Assembly: GCA_003224525.1 (NCBI GenBank)
Contig: QHZB01000182.1
Span: 1 to 49,748 of the forward strand
Direction: 5' to 3'
Length of the DNA stretch: 49,748 bases
Source: Acidobacteriota bacterium
GTDB taxonomy: Bacteria > Acidobacteriota > Terriglobia > Acidiferrales > UBA7541
Part shown: positions 17,783 to 26,055 of the stretch, one piece after another
Layout: the number at the start of each line of letters is the position of its first letter
How positions within the stretch are numbered: the first letter of the stretch is position 1
The notes under the pieces: model-generated
The model's database searches: none
What the model was told of the DNA's origin: nothing
Seen by the model: the letters and a program-made list of their open reading frames with translations, nothing else
Position numbers and translations under genes: made by a program

Positions 17783-18433
17783 TCAGGGTTTCCCAGCCGC
17801 GCCGACTTGTGGCTTGGCTCCGGCTGCCGGAGCCGCACCTGTATCGGCGGGCTTGGTGAAGAATGTTGTTGCCGTGAAGATTCCAGAAACCGTTGTTCCG
17901 GGACGCGTCGGATACCTCGTGCCCTTCGGCTTCTCCGGATCGTCAAATGTAAGGTCGCCCACATTGATGATTCGCGACAAACGGCCCAACCTCCCGAAGA
18001 AATCCAGGATATTGAAATACGGGCCGTCGGCCTGCACCTCGAACGGCATTTCGTAGTGATATTCCTTGGGAACGATGGCCTGCGCCGTCAAACGCCGAAT
18101 TTGCACGCTGGATGCGCTGGCTGCTCCCTGCAACAACCGGATAAACTCGTCGGTCTCTTTTTCCTCCGGCACGATGGTTTTCAGCGTGTCGAGTTGCTTC
18201 GACAGCGCGTCCATCTGCTGTTTCAATTCCCCATAGCGTTGCTTGTAAACCTGGAGTTGTGTGACTTCCTGGTTGAGCTTGGTGCGCTTCTGAACGGCGC
18301 TGTCCACCTCGTCCCGCTCTCGAGCAATCGGAGAACCGGGCACGTAAACGCCAACCAGAACCAGCACAACAGCTACTGCCGCAGCCACCAGAGCCTGCAT
18401 GATCACGGACATGTCTCGAAATGGATTGGCCAT
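17783..18433 (-). CDS. pilO: Type IV pilus inner-membrane protein PilO
   Basis: 216 residues: a short cytoplasmic N terminus (MANPFRDMSV), one transmembrane helix (about 12-31), a periplasmic coiled coil (about 40-90, KRTKLNQEVTQLQVYKQ) and a ferredoxin-like domain (about 95-185, with FIRLLQGAASASSVQIRRL and LTFDDPEK). The C-terminal tail is Ala/Pro/Gly-rich. PilO pairs with PilN to make the platform under PilP and PilQ. It starts nine bases after pilN in the standard order. The domain signature and the operon context agree. Confidence 0.9.
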   Translation of the reverse strand: MANPFRDMSVIMQALVAAAVAVVLVLVGVYVPGSPIARERDEVDSAVQKRTKLNQEVTQLQVYKQRYGELKQQMDALSKQLDTLKTIVPEEKETDEFIRLLQGAASASSVQIRRLTAQAIVPKEYHYEMPFEVQADGPYFNILDFFGRLGRLSRIINVGDLTFDDPEKPKGTRYPTRPGTTVSGIFTATTFFTKPADTGAAPAAGAKPQVGAAGKP

Positions 18434-18442
18434 GGCGCCCCC

Positions 18443-19081
18443 TTATCCTTTCTTCGCCGGCGCCTTCGCGGCCGCAGCGGGTGCCGGCGCGCTGGCCGGC
18501 CGTGTCTGCATTGCGGGGGGCGGAGTGATTTCAGCGGAAATCTGGAACAGGAAGGACTGCACTGCCATGTTCTTCTCGTCCTGCTTCGATTCCTTGATTT
18601 CGACCTTCTGGAAATAGCCGGAGCGCTTCAGCGCGGTGATAAAGTTCGCAACCGCGTTGATCGATGCGGACGAGCCTTCCAACGAAAGCGTGTTGCCTTT
18701 GCGGACCATCTCCGTTAGCCACAGGTTTTCGGTCCGCGAGACCGTGTTGGCAACCATGTCGAGCAGCTCCTGCCCGCCGGTGCGATCGCGTTGCAACTGC
18801 TCGATCGTCGAAACGCGCTGTTGCAAGACCACCTTTTGCTTTTCGAACGCCTCGACTTGCAGCTTGGTCTGCTCCAGATCTGTCTTTTGCGCTGTAAGTC
18901 TCTTGATCTCTGCGTTTTCTTTGTTGAGCTGGTTTTGCCACGTGTAATAGAAAAACCCGAGGACCACGGCACCGAGAACCAGTCCCGCGCCGATGAATAC
19001 CACTGGCAGCGCTGCTCCCGTATCAACCGGACGCCGTGCCGCCTTCGGTCGAATTTGTCCAAGAAGGTTTATGCGGATCAT
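18443..19081 (-). CDS. pilN: Type IV pilus inner-membrane protein PilN
   Basis: 212 residues. The N terminus MIRINLLGQIRPK is the conserved cytoplasmic peptide that docks into PilM. A single membrane helix follows (about 24-47), then a long coiled coil (50-100, QLNKENAEIKRLTAQKTDL) and a ferredoxin-like periplasmic domain (about 115-185). The end is an Ala/Pro/Lys-rich tail. The ATG lies two bases after the pilM stop, so coupling is likely. Confidence 0.92.
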   Translation of the reverse strand: MIRINLLGQIRPKAARRPVDTGAALPVVFIGAGLVLGAVVLGFFYYTWQNQLNKENAEIKRLTAQKTDLEQTKLQVEAFEKQKVVLQQRVSTIEQLQRDRTGGQELLDMVANTVSRTENLWLTEMVRKGNTLSLEGSSASINAVANFITALKRSGYFQKVEIKESKQDEKNMAVQSFLFQISAEITPPPAMQTRPASAPAPAAAAKAPAKKG

Positions 19082-19083
19082 GG

Positions 19084-20133
19084 CTAGTCGAAGCTCCTCA
19101 GCGCCAGACCTACGGCAATGGCCAGCCGCGGCGCCATTTCGCGGATCTGGTCATCACTGTGCTTGCCGGGATCGATCAGCACCTTGCGGAACGGATTCAA
19201 TTCTTCCACCGGCATGGCAAATTCTTCCCTCAGCAGGTCCACCAGGCCCGGAACACGGGCCGTGCCGCCCGCCACTACGATTCGTTGAATATTCTCGCCG
19301 CTGGCCGTTGCCCGGAAGAAGTCAAACGTTTTTTGAATTTCCAGCGTCAGGATGTCGGAAACGCTTCGCAGAATCTGCTGTTTCTGTTCGTCGGTGACGC
19401 TCGGCAGCGAATCGCCCCTCTTCAAGCGCTCCGCATCTTCAAAGCTGAGGTCCAGCTCTTTCTGCAGCGCGTCGGTGTACTGGTTGCCTCCCACGCTGAC
19501 GTCACGCGTGAACAACGGCACGCCCCCGCGCACGATATTAATATTCATTACGCTCGCGCCAATGTTCAACAACGCCACCGTCTGCCCCGCATCCGGCTCG
19601 TAATTGATTTCGAAGCAGTTCTGCAAACCGAAGGCATCGATATCCACCACCACTGGCGTCTTGCCCGCCTGCGCCAAGACGTTGGTGTGATTCAAAATCT
19701 TGTCCTTCTTTACCGCCACCAGCAGAACGTCCATCTGCGAGTCCATTGATTCCAGCAGTTGATAGCTCAGGTTCACGTCCGCGATATCGAAAGGAATGTG
19801 CTGGCTCGCCTCGGAAGGAATCCGGTCGTAAAGCTCGTCTTCGGTCATCAACGGTAACGGCACCCGCTTGACGATCACCGAGTGTCCCGAAACCGAGGTA
19901 GCCACGTTTTTCGTCTTCACGCGTTGCGCGTCGAAAATCTTGCTGATGGCATTGGCCACCTGCGGCGCGTCCATGATGGCTCCGTCCACCACGGTGTCCG
20001 GCGCCAGGGCTTCCATCCCGAAGCTCACGAGCTCATAGCCCGCTTTCGTCAATTTCAGCTCCACGGCCTTGATCGAACTGGACCCGATGTCCAGTCCTAC
20101 GAGCTGCCGGCTCTTTTTTCCAAGTCCAAACAT
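19084..20133 (-). CDS. pilM: Type IV pilus actin-like ATPase PilM
   Basis: 349 residues, cytoplasmic, with an actin/FtsA-like fold. The phosphate-1 motif is LVGLDIGSSSIKAVEL (about 12-27), and the PilM-specific DELYDRIPSEASQHIPFDI segment is near 118-136. The second phosphate and adenosine motifs appear as LLNIGASVMNINIVRGG (about 210) and IVVAGGTARVPGLVDLL (about 285-301). PilM binds the N-terminal tail of PilN and connects the pilus platform to cytoplasmic motor proteins. First of five pil genes spaced by two to 18 bases or overlapping. Confidence 0.95.
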   Translation of the reverse strand: MFGLGKKSRQLVGLDIGSSSIKAVELKLTKAGYELVSFGMEALAPDTVVDGAIMDAPQVANAISKIFDAQRVKTKNVATSVSGHSVIVKRVPLPLMTEDELYDRIPSEASQHIPFDIADVNLSYQLLESMDSQMDVLLVAVKKDKILNHTNVLAQAGKTPVVVDIDAFGLQNCFEINYEPDAGQTVALLNIGASVMNINIVRGGVPLFTRDVSVGGNQYTDALQKELDLSFEDAERLKRGDSLPSVTDEQKQQILRSVSDILTLEIQKTFDFFRATASGENIQRIVVAGGTARVPGLVDLLREEFAMPVEELNPFRKVLIDPGKHSDDQIREMAPRLAIAVGLALRSFD

Positions 20134-20178
20134 TTCGCGGCCCCTTTTCTTACCAACGTCCCTGTTTCCCGCGCCAGA

Positions 20179-20415
20179 CTACCGGCGTCTCGCGGTCGCC
20201 TGGCTCATCTTGCGCTCCATCCAGCGGTCCAAGATCGTTTTACGCAGTTTCCAACGGTTGCCGAGTTTAAATGCGGGAATTTCGCCTTCCGTGATGTAAC
20301 GGTACAGGGTATCCGGAGAGATGCCCAGATATTGCGACGCCTGCCGCACATTCATCACTTCGCGCGATTCGCTCACGAGGAAGCCACCCCGGCATCCGAA
20401 TACACTTGCTATCAC
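20179..20415 (-). CDS. Small helix-turn-helix protein, excisionase/MerR-like
   Basis: Up to 78 residues; the recognisable domain starts at Met21 (NVRQASQYLGISPDTLYRY) and runs to about residue 65 (ITEGEIPAFKLGNRWKLRK). This is the excisionase-family winged helix-turn-helix found in small DNA-binding proteins. The start is open: ATG at 20355 gives 58 residues and opens directly with the domain, GTG at 20376 or 20415 give longer forms, and none has a clear ribosome binding site. It sits 45 bases ahead of pilM, behind a promoter-like sequence, so it may be the first gene of the pil transcript and regulate it. There is no integrase beside it, which argues against a true excisionase. Confidence 0.75.
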   Translation of the reverse strand: MIASVFGCRGGFLVSESREVMNVRQASQYLGISPDTLYRYITEGEIPAFKLGNRWKLRKTILDRWMERKMSQATARRR

Positions 20416-20474
20416 GACCGCTCGCTGCTCCCCGCCTGCGCTGCGGACTCCCGGGGACGCAGCCCGTGAGAGCT

Positions 20475-20503
20475 TTATGACATTTTACCATTCCGACCGT
20501 CAA
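20475..20503 (-). promoter_or_regulatory. Candidate sigma70-type promoter for the HTH-pil operon
   Basis: On the minus strand TTGACG (20498-20503) is followed after 17 bases by TCATAA (20475-20480). The -35 is one base from consensus, the -10 is weaker. It lies about 60 bases upstream of the longest HTH reading frame and is the only such pair I found in the roughly 400-base gap between ubiD and the HTH gene. No sigma54 signature (TGGCAC-N5-TTGC), often used for pilins, was seen. Confidence 0.4.
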
Positions 20504-20814
20504 GGGAATCTATAGGGCTGTTGTCCTAACAATACGGGTAGTTCTAGGCAGTTTGGGGGTTATTGTCCGGTAGTACCCACTTATATGGTGCTAGATGCGT
20601 TGTGATACCACAATTACTTGTAGTTTTGCACCCTCTGCTCCTGTACGCAAGGACGGTTATCCTTTGAATCCTTTGAAATCAGTCTCAGCACACGAACAAG
20701 TACTCCTTGTGCTTTCAGCCGTCAGATCTGCTTTGTTCTACACCCCTTAGGCCGACCGGAAGCTTCCTACCGCCTAACCAATGCGAGCGATGCACCTCTG
20801 CTCCAGAATCCTTA

Positions 20815-22296
20815 TCACGCCTTATCCAGCAACAGCGATTTCCACAGGGCATCGATCCGTTTCTTCGTGACTTCGTCCATCAAAATCTCATCAGGCCACG
20901 GTCGCGTAAAACCTTCCGATACCCATTTGCGCGTCGCATCGATCCCCATCTTCGATCCAAAGTCTTGCATACGCGCTGCGTGATCCAGTGTGTCCATTGG
21001 CCCCAGCGAAAACTGCACGTCCCGCTCGGGATCCAGTGCGCACAACGTCTTCCATACCACCTCGCTGTAGTTGTGGATATTCACGTCGTGGTCCACCACC
21101 ACAATCACCTTCGTAAACATCGCCTGCCCCAGCGACCAAATCGCATTCATGATCTTCCGTGCATGCCCCGGATAGGACTTTCGAATGGCCACGATCATGA
21201 GGTTGTGAAAAATTCCCTCGGCGGGCATCGCCACATCCACAATTTCCGGATACTGCATCTTCATCACCGGCAAGAACACGCGCTCTACCGCATATCCCAT
21301 GTAGAAGTCTTCTTGCGGTGGCGGACCCACAACCGTCGTCAAGTAGATCGGCTCTTTGCGGCGCGTCACGCACTCAACATGAAAGGCCGGGTACTCCCCT
21401 TCCAGCGAGTAAAATCCCGTGTGGTCTCCGAAGGGCCCCTCCGTACGCATCTCATTCAAACTGACGTAGCCCTCCAGCACAATCTCAGCGTTGGCAGGCA
21501 CTTCCAGGTCGTTGGTCTCACAGGGCGCCATCTCTACTGGCTCGCGCCGCAAGAACCCTGCAAACATCATCTCGTCGAGGTCCGGTGGAATCGGCAGCAT
21601 CCCCGCCAGCGCCGTCGCCGGGTCGGCACCAATCACCACGCTCACGGGAATTCTGCCTTCGGGATCCTTGGCCTTCGCTCGCCGAAAATGCTCCGCCCCG
21701 TGCTTTTGCGTCTGCCAGTGCATTCCCGTCGTCCGCTCGTCGTAGACCTGCATCCGGTACATCCCGACATTTCGTTTTCCACTCTCCGGATTCCTCGTAA
21801 AAACTAGAGGAAAGGTGATGAACCGTCCCCCATCCTGCGGCCAGCACTTTAGAATGGGAAAATCAAAGAGGTTGACGTCGCTTCCCTTCTGGATAACTTC
21901 CTTGCACGCGCCGGACTTCACGCTCCTCGGAAAAAACGACCCGAGCTCCGCCAGCTTCGGCAGCATCTTGATCTTGTCGAAGAGCCCTTGCGGAGTCTCC
22001 ATTGCCAGGAATCCGCGGATTCGCGCCGCTACTTCATCCAGATCCTCCACTTCAAACGCCAGTGCCATCCGCCGCACGCCCCCAAACGCATTGATCAGCA
22101 AGGGATGCCGCGACCCCTTCGGCCTTTCAAACAGTAGTGCCGGTCCCACGGAGTTCGGCGCCCGCTTTGCGTCCCGCGCCACGCGCTGCGCCACTTCCGC
22201 AATTTCCAGGACAGGGTCCACCTCAGCACGAATCCGCTTCAGCTCCCCCTCCTTCTCCAGCCTCTTCACAAACTCTCGCAAGTCCGCGTACGCCAC
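20815..22296 (-). CDS. ubiD: UbiD-family decarboxylase
   Basis: A 493-residue UbiD-type, prenylated-FMN-dependent decarboxylase. The start is GTG at 22296 with GGAGA five bases upstream, opening AYADLREFVKRLEKEGELKRI as is usual in the family. The core has GMYRMQVYDERTTGMHWQ (about 175), VVIGADPATALAGMLPIP, the catalytic region EMRTEGPFGDHTGFYS, and the C-terminal VVVDHDVNIHNYSEVVW. Family knowledge: it removes the aromatic carboxyl group in ubiquinone or menaquinone synthesis, using a cofactor made by UbiX. No UbiX or quinone gene is adjacent, so the exact substrate is not settled. It is a single gene with long gaps on both sides. Confidence 0.92.
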   Translation of the reverse strand: MAYADLREFVKRLEKEGELKRIRAEVDPVLEIAEVAQRVARDAKRAPNSVGPALLFERPKGSRHPLLINAFGGVRRMALAFEVEDLDEVAARIRGFLAMETPQGLFDKIKMLPKLAELGSFFPRSVKSGACKEVIQKGSDVNLFDFPILKCWPQDGGRFITFPLVFTRNPESGKRNVGMYRMQVYDERTTGMHWQTQKHGAEHFRRAKAKDPEGRIPVSVVIGADPATALAGMLPIPPDLDEMMFAGFLRREPVEMAPCETNDLEVPANAEIVLEGYVSLNEMRTEGPFGDHTGFYSLEGEYPAFHVECVTRRKEPIYLTTVVGPPPQEDFYMGYAVERVFLPVMKMQYPEIVDVAMPAEGIFHNLMIVAIRKSYPGHARKIMNAIWSLGQAMFTKVIVVVDHDVNIHNYSEVVWKTLCALDPERDVQFSLGPMDTLDHAARMQDFGSKMGIDATRKWVSEGFTRPWPDEILMDEVTKKRIDALWKSLLLDKA

Positions 22297-22801
22297 TGTG
22301 CTCTCCTGTCCCGCCGAACTCTATCACGAACCAGTCTGGGTTCTCCCCAATGTCCAGCGTGAATCCGCGGGGCTCTCGCTTACGCCGCACTCGCCCACTG
22401 AACCACCGCCCAGACCTCATTTCTTCGCAAGATGAGTCAGAGAAGTTTCAAGCTGACACAAACTGTCTCAGACTGACCATAAACGCCCGAATCAAGAGGC
22501 TCTTCCCCCTTCAGTGGGATTCGGTACTTCCCTAAATAGCAGCATCACAACGACTTGCTGTCACTGTCGAAAACCGCACCCCGTCCCGGGGGCCCCGCGC
22601 GATTGGCCCGACAATTGCACCTTCTCTTGCAGGACAGAGCCGGTTGCTCGCCCGTCTTTCGTGCGACCCTCTGCCTAAGCCGCGGTCATGTTTTGTTAAT
22701 CCCCGGGCAACAGGACTCATCATCGTAAGAAGGAGAGCCGCAACGCTAAGCGCGCCGATGGATCGTTCCATCAGAGTTCGCCTCTGGCTCATCGGCCCAA
22801 T
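22297..22801. other. Non-coding gap of about 500 bases
   Basis: I find no convincing gene, tRNA or terminator here. A leftward frame at 22532-22792 (86 residues) begins with something that resembles a weak signal peptide but its remainder is compositionally random, and no ribosome binding site supports it. The stretch must hold the promoter of ubiD, transcribed leftwards, and of the small membrane protein that starts at 22802, but I could not fix either one. Confidence 0.4.
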
Positions 22802-23056
22802 ATGCTGCCCAACATGCTAAATGTCCTTCACATGATTCGACTCGATTATCTCTCCTGCATTTTGACCGTTCTCGCCACCGTGCTCATTGGCAAGAAGCTC
22901 TGGCAAGGCTGGGTCGTCGCCGCTGTCAACAGCGCCGTCGTCTGCGTCATCGGAGTCCGCACCGCGCAATTCGGATTTGTCCCCGCCAATCTTCTTTGCA
23001 TCGCCCTCTATACCAGCAATCTCGTCAACTGGCGCCCCAAAAAACAGAGCCAATAG
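22802..23056 (+). CDS. Small PnuC-like membrane protein
   Basis: 84 residues, or 74 if translation starts at the ATG at 22832 (IRLDYLSCILTVLATVL). Three hydrophobic segments fill almost all of it: about 14-30, 35-52 and 56-72, the second followed by GVRTAQFGFVPANLLCIALY. The pattern resembles a piece of the PnuC (nicotinamide riboside transporter) fold, but it is far shorter than PnuC (about 200 residues), so it may only share ancestry or shape. It ends in a basic tail (RPKKQSQ). No neighbour suggests a role. Confidence 0.65.
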   Translation: MLPNMLNVLHMIRLDYLSCILTVLATVLIGKKLWQGWVVAAVNSAVVCVIGVRTAQFGFVPANLLCIALYTSNLVNWRPKKQSQ

Positions 23057-23097
23057 TCTTTACCAAACGATCTGAGGCACTCGTAAAGGAGGCGACT

Positions 23098-23262
23098 ATG
23101 TTTACGAGAATTTTATTCAACCTGCGTTCAAGCCCCCAAGTTGCGTTGGTTGATGCTCTTCCCGTTACTCGCGGGCGTACATCAGAATTGGGAGATGAAG
23201 TCATGCAGCCGTCTTCCTTTGATCTGAACGGCGTTGCCAGAAATCCTCAAATCGTCCGCTAA
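23098..23262 (+). CDS. Hypothetical 54-residue ORF with a strong ribosome binding site
   Basis: The ATG at 23098 is preceded by AAAGGAGG with five bases of spacing, the best Shine-Dalgarno sequence in the region. The predicted peptide (MFTRILFNLRSSPQVALVDA...) has no recognised domain. Its last 20 residues are antisense to the end of a decayed transposase, which suggests that an original gene was cut by an insertion and now ends in foreign sequence. It is either a truncated gene or a small leader; evidence for a functional product is only the ribosome binding site. Confidence 0.3.
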   Translation: MFTRILFNLRSSPQVALVDALPVTRGRTSELGDEVMQPSSFDLNGVARNPQIVR

Positions 23263-23535
23263 GTCTGCTGCAGCGCCCGGCGATGATGGTGTTTGCGCCC
23301 TTTACGGTCCAATGCATGCCCGCGCGCTTGAGCCGCGTGCCGATCACCACTTTACAGCCTCCACCACACCGGTCGAGGTGCAGAAGCCTTGGCGCATGCG
23401 GTGTCCATAGCGCGCCTGGATCCAGGGCTTGCCCTCTCGGCAGCCCCCATAAATGATCTTTCTTCCCACCTGGCTGAGATGTTCTTTGGCGCGAAAGCGG
23501 TCGAGAATCTGAGTGGCTTGCGGGAATAGTTCCAT
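23201..23535 (-). pseudogene. Decayed ISKra4-like transposase, C-terminal remnant
   Basis: Read leftward, 23535-23347 gives MELFPQATQILDRFRAKEHL and then ARYGHRM joined to QGFCTSTGVVEA; after a frame change near 23360 the text continues GCKVVIGTRLKRAGMHWTVK, GANTIIAGRCSRLSGRFEDF and stops at 23201. These are the last blocks of ISKra4-type transposases (ELFP..IQI.D.FH..EHL; GVVEAGCK..IG.RLK.SGM.W). The segment that should separate the YGHRM and QGFCTS parts is missing, and the N-terminal two thirds are absent. It has at least one internal deletion and one frameshift, so it is not active. No inverted repeats are visible. The assignment is from memory of family motifs. Confidence 0.7.
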
Positions 23536-23568
23536 TTCGCCCCCTGGTAGTATCCTATGGTTAGCCCT

Positions 23569-24771
23569 ATGAACCGCGTCTACCTCGATTTCAATGCCAC
23601 CACGCCCGTCGAGCCGGACGTGCTCGACGCCATGCTGCCCTATTTCTCTGGCGAATTTGGCAACGCCGCCTCCATCCACACGCCAGGCCAGCGTGCCCGC
23701 GGCGCGGTTGAGACGGCCCGCGAGCAAGTCGCTGCCCTGATGGGCGCCCGCCCTCAGGAGATCGTCTTCACCAGCGGTGGCACGGAATCCGACAACCACG
23801 CCATCTTTGGCGTTGTGGGACAGGCACTACTGCCTGTCCCCTCTTCAAGAGAGGCCAATTCTCCTCCCCACATCATCACCACCGCTATCGAACACGAAGC
23901 TGTCCTCAACACCTGCCAAGCTCTCGAAAAAGAAGGCGTTCGTGTCACCTATCTGCCGACCGATCGCAAAGGGCAGATGGAACTGGAGGAGCTGCGCCGC
24001 GCCATCCGGCAGGAAACTGTTCTTATCACCATCATGCACGCCAACAACGAGCTCGGCACCGTCCAGCCGCTCGAAGAAATCGGCCGCATCGCCAAGGCAG
24101 CTGACGTCTGCTTTCACACCGACGCCGTGCAATCCGCGGGCAAAATTCCGATTGACGTAAATGCACTCCAAGTGGATTTGCTCTCCATCTCCGGTCACAA
24201 GCTCTACGCGCCAAAGGGAATCGGCGCCCTGTACGTCCGCGGCGGAACGCGCTTGCGCCAGCTTCTCTATGGCGGACATCACCAGCGCGGCTTCCGCCCT
24301 GGGACAGAAAACGTCGCCGGCATCGTGGGACTCGGGAAGGCCGCGGAAATCGCGCGCAAGTCTCTCGCGGACGACGCCCAGCGCATCTCCGCGCTCCGCG
24401 ACAATTTGCAGCAACGTCTGCTGCAACGCGTTCCCCAGTCGCGTGTGAACGGCGGCGCTGCTCCCCGCACTCCGAACACCACAAACCTTGTTTTTCCCGG
24501 CGTCGAAGGCGAAGCCCTGCTCATCGCCCTCGACTTGAAAGGTCTTGCTTGTTCGACCGGAGCCGCCTGTTCCTCGGGCGCCGTCGAGCCATCACACGTG
24601 CTTACCGCCATTGGATTGCCGCCGGAAGAAGCCCGGGCCAGCCTGCGCTTCAGCCTCGGCCGCCACACTACCTCCACAGACATTGATTTCGCCTTGAATG
24701 TGGTCCCCGCTGCCGTCGGCCAGCTCCGCGAGCTTTCCCCCACCTATCAGAAGGCGGTAGCCCATGAGTAG
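23569..24771 (+). CDS. iscS: Cysteine desulfurase (IscS/NifS family)
   Basis: A PLP enzyme of 400 residues that turns cysteine into alanine and passes the persulfide sulfur to tRNA thiolation or Fe-S assembly. Key residues: His109 (AIEHEAV), the PLP lysine K211 (SISGHKLYAPKG) and the persulfide cysteine C334 (STGAACSSG). I use the ATG at 23569 (NRVYLDFNATTPVEP); an ATG at 23557 adds four residues. Residues about 84-100 (GQALLPVPSSREANSPP) are extra compared with the family and are encoded by a perfect hairpin element, see the repeat at 23817. mnmA follows 132 bases downstream on the same strand, so this copy probably serves 2-thiouridine formation; the gene symbol is by family, and the paralog could be NifS-like. 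Confidence 0.93.
   Translation: MNRVYLDFNATTPVEPDVLDAMLPYFSGEFGNAASIHTPGQRARGAVETAREQVAALMGARPQEIVFTSGGTESDNHAIFGVVGQALLPVPSSREANSPPHIITTAIEHEAVLNTCQALEKEGVRVTYLPTDRKGQMELEELRRAIRQETVLITIMHANNELGTVQPLEEIGRIAKAADVCFHTDAVQSAGKIPIDVNALQVDLLSISGHKLYAPKGIGALYVRGGTRLRQLLYGGHHQRGFRPGTENVAGIVGLGKAAEIARKSLADDAQRISALRDNLQQRLLQRVPQSRVNGGAAPRTPNTTNLVFPGVEGEALLIALDLKGLACSTGAACSSGAVEPSHVLTAIGLPPEEARASLRFSLGRHTTSTDIDFALNVVPAAVGQLRELSPTYQKAVAHE
23817..23840. repeat. Perfect hairpin element inside the cysteine desulfurase gene
   Basis: GGGACAGGCA (23817-23826) pairs with TGCCTGTCCC (23831-23840) around the loop CTAC, ten perfect pairs within a coding region. A smaller inverted repeat (CCTCTT / AAGAGAGG) follows at once. 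The DNA is in frame and adds about 17 residues at a surface loop position between the TSGGTESDNHAIF motif and the HIITTAIEH motif. It looks like an inserted REP-type palindrome that the gene tolerates. Confidence 0.7.
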
Positions 24772-24903
24772 GACAACAAGACATTTAATATTTCCTTGTC
24801 CGGCTGCTCTCCATTTTGGCTCTGTGCTCTCTCCTGAACTCTGTGTTAAGAACCCCGCCCTCAAATGCACAGCCGCTGAATCAGCTACAATAAGATTGTC
24901 ACC

Positions 24904-26055
24904 ATGAACGCGGCCACCCAATTCGACACCCTCCCCGAGCGCGCAGAAACTCAGCGCGGCCTCGTCGCCGTCGCCATGTCCGGCGGTGTCGACTCTTCCG
25001 CCGTTGCCGCTCTCTTGCAGCAGCAGGGCCGCGCCGTCGTCGGCCTTACGATGCAGCTCTGGAACCAGCGCCGCCTCCCCGAACTTCAGGGCGACGGCCC
25101 CGCGCAGCACCGCTGCTGCTCGCTCGATGACGTGTATGACGCCAAGGCCGTGGCACAGCACCTGAATTTCCCGCACTACGTTGTGAATTTCGAGGAGCAC
25201 TTCGAGGCGCGCGTCGTGCGTCCTTTTGTGGACCACTATCTCGCCGGCCGCACGCCCATCGCCTGCACCAATTGCAACACCGATGTGAAGTTTGAGCCGC
25301 TCCTCCGCATGGCGCGCCAGATCGGCGCCGAGCGTCTTGCCACCGGCCATTACGCCCGCATCCGCAAGAACGGCGATACCGGTCGATGGGAATTGTTCCG
25401 CGCGCGTGACGAATCGAAAGACCAGTCCTATTTCCTCTGGGGACTCTCGCAGGAACAGCTCTCGCGCAGTGACTTCCCTCTCGGCGAACTCACCAAAGAA
25501 GAAGTCCGCGCCTTGGCGCGCCGCGCGAATCTGCCCGTCGCCGAAAAGCCGGAAAGCATGGAATTGTGCTTCGTGCCCACCGGCAACTACGTGCAATTCA
25601 TCCAAGCGTATTCACAAGAGCGCGGAATCTCCCTGCAGAATGAAGAGGGTGAAATCGTTAACGAAACCGGCGAGGTGATCGGCCGCCACAATGGCGTTCA
25701 CAATTTTACGATCGGCCAGCGCAAGGGCCTCGGCTTCGCCGCCGCCAAGCCCCTTTACGTTCTCTCGATTGATCCGGAGAAGAACCGCGTCGTTGTCGGC
25801 GAAGACGATGTCCTGCGAAAGACAGTGTGCGAAATCGAAGGCGTTAATTGGATTTCCTGCGAAAAGCCGTCCGCCCCGCTTCGTGCCTTCGCCAGAATCC
25901 GCCACAAGCACGACCCTGCGGCCGCCACCATCGAGCCGCTGGACGCCGGCATTGTGCGCCTCACCTTCGACACCCCGCAACGCGCCATCACCCCCGGCCA
26001 AGCCGCCGTGTTCTACGACGGTAACATCGTCCTCGGCGGCGGCTGGCTCCGCTGA
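24904..26055 (+). CDS. mnmA: tRNA-specific 2-thiouridylase
   Basis: MnmA adds sulfur to U34 of tRNAs for Lys, Glu and Gln, using ATP and a persulfide relay that starts at a cysteine desulfurase. The 383-residue protein has the PP-loop SGGVDSS (about 26-32), the nucleophile in PIACTNCNTDVKF (about 119-131), the second catalytic cysteine in MELCFVPTGNY (near 222), and the C-terminal tRNA-binding barrel (GQRKGLGFA, ARIRHKHDP, TPGQAAVFYDG). It is a little longer than E. coli MnmA at the N terminus. Its neighbour upstream, the desulfurase, is the expected sulfur donor. Confidence 0.96.
   Translation: MNAATQFDTLPERAETQRGLVAVAMSGGVDSSAVAALLQQQGRAVVGLTMQLWNQRRLPELQGDGPAQHRCCSLDDVYDAKAVAQHLNFPHYVVNFEEHFEARVVRPFVDHYLAGRTPIACTNCNTDVKFEPLLRMARQIGAERLATGHYARIRKNGDTGRWELFRARDESKDQSYFLWGLSQEQLSRSDFPLGELTKEEVRALARRANLPVAEKPESMELCFVPTGNYVQFIQAYSQERGISLQNEEGEIVNETGEVIGRHNGVHNFTIGQRKGLGFAAAKPLYVLSIDPEKNRVVVGEDDVLRKTVCEIEGVNWISCEKPSAPLRAFARIRHKHDPAAATIEPLDAGIVRLTFDTPQRAITPGQAAVFYDGNIVLGGGWLR

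Noticed and set aside
22532-22792. Leftward 86-residue frame with a signal-peptide-like beginning (MERSIGALSVAALLL)
   Set aside because: No ribosome binding site, the remainder is Arg/Gly-rich with no plausible mature domain, and it lies in a gap that probably holds promoters.
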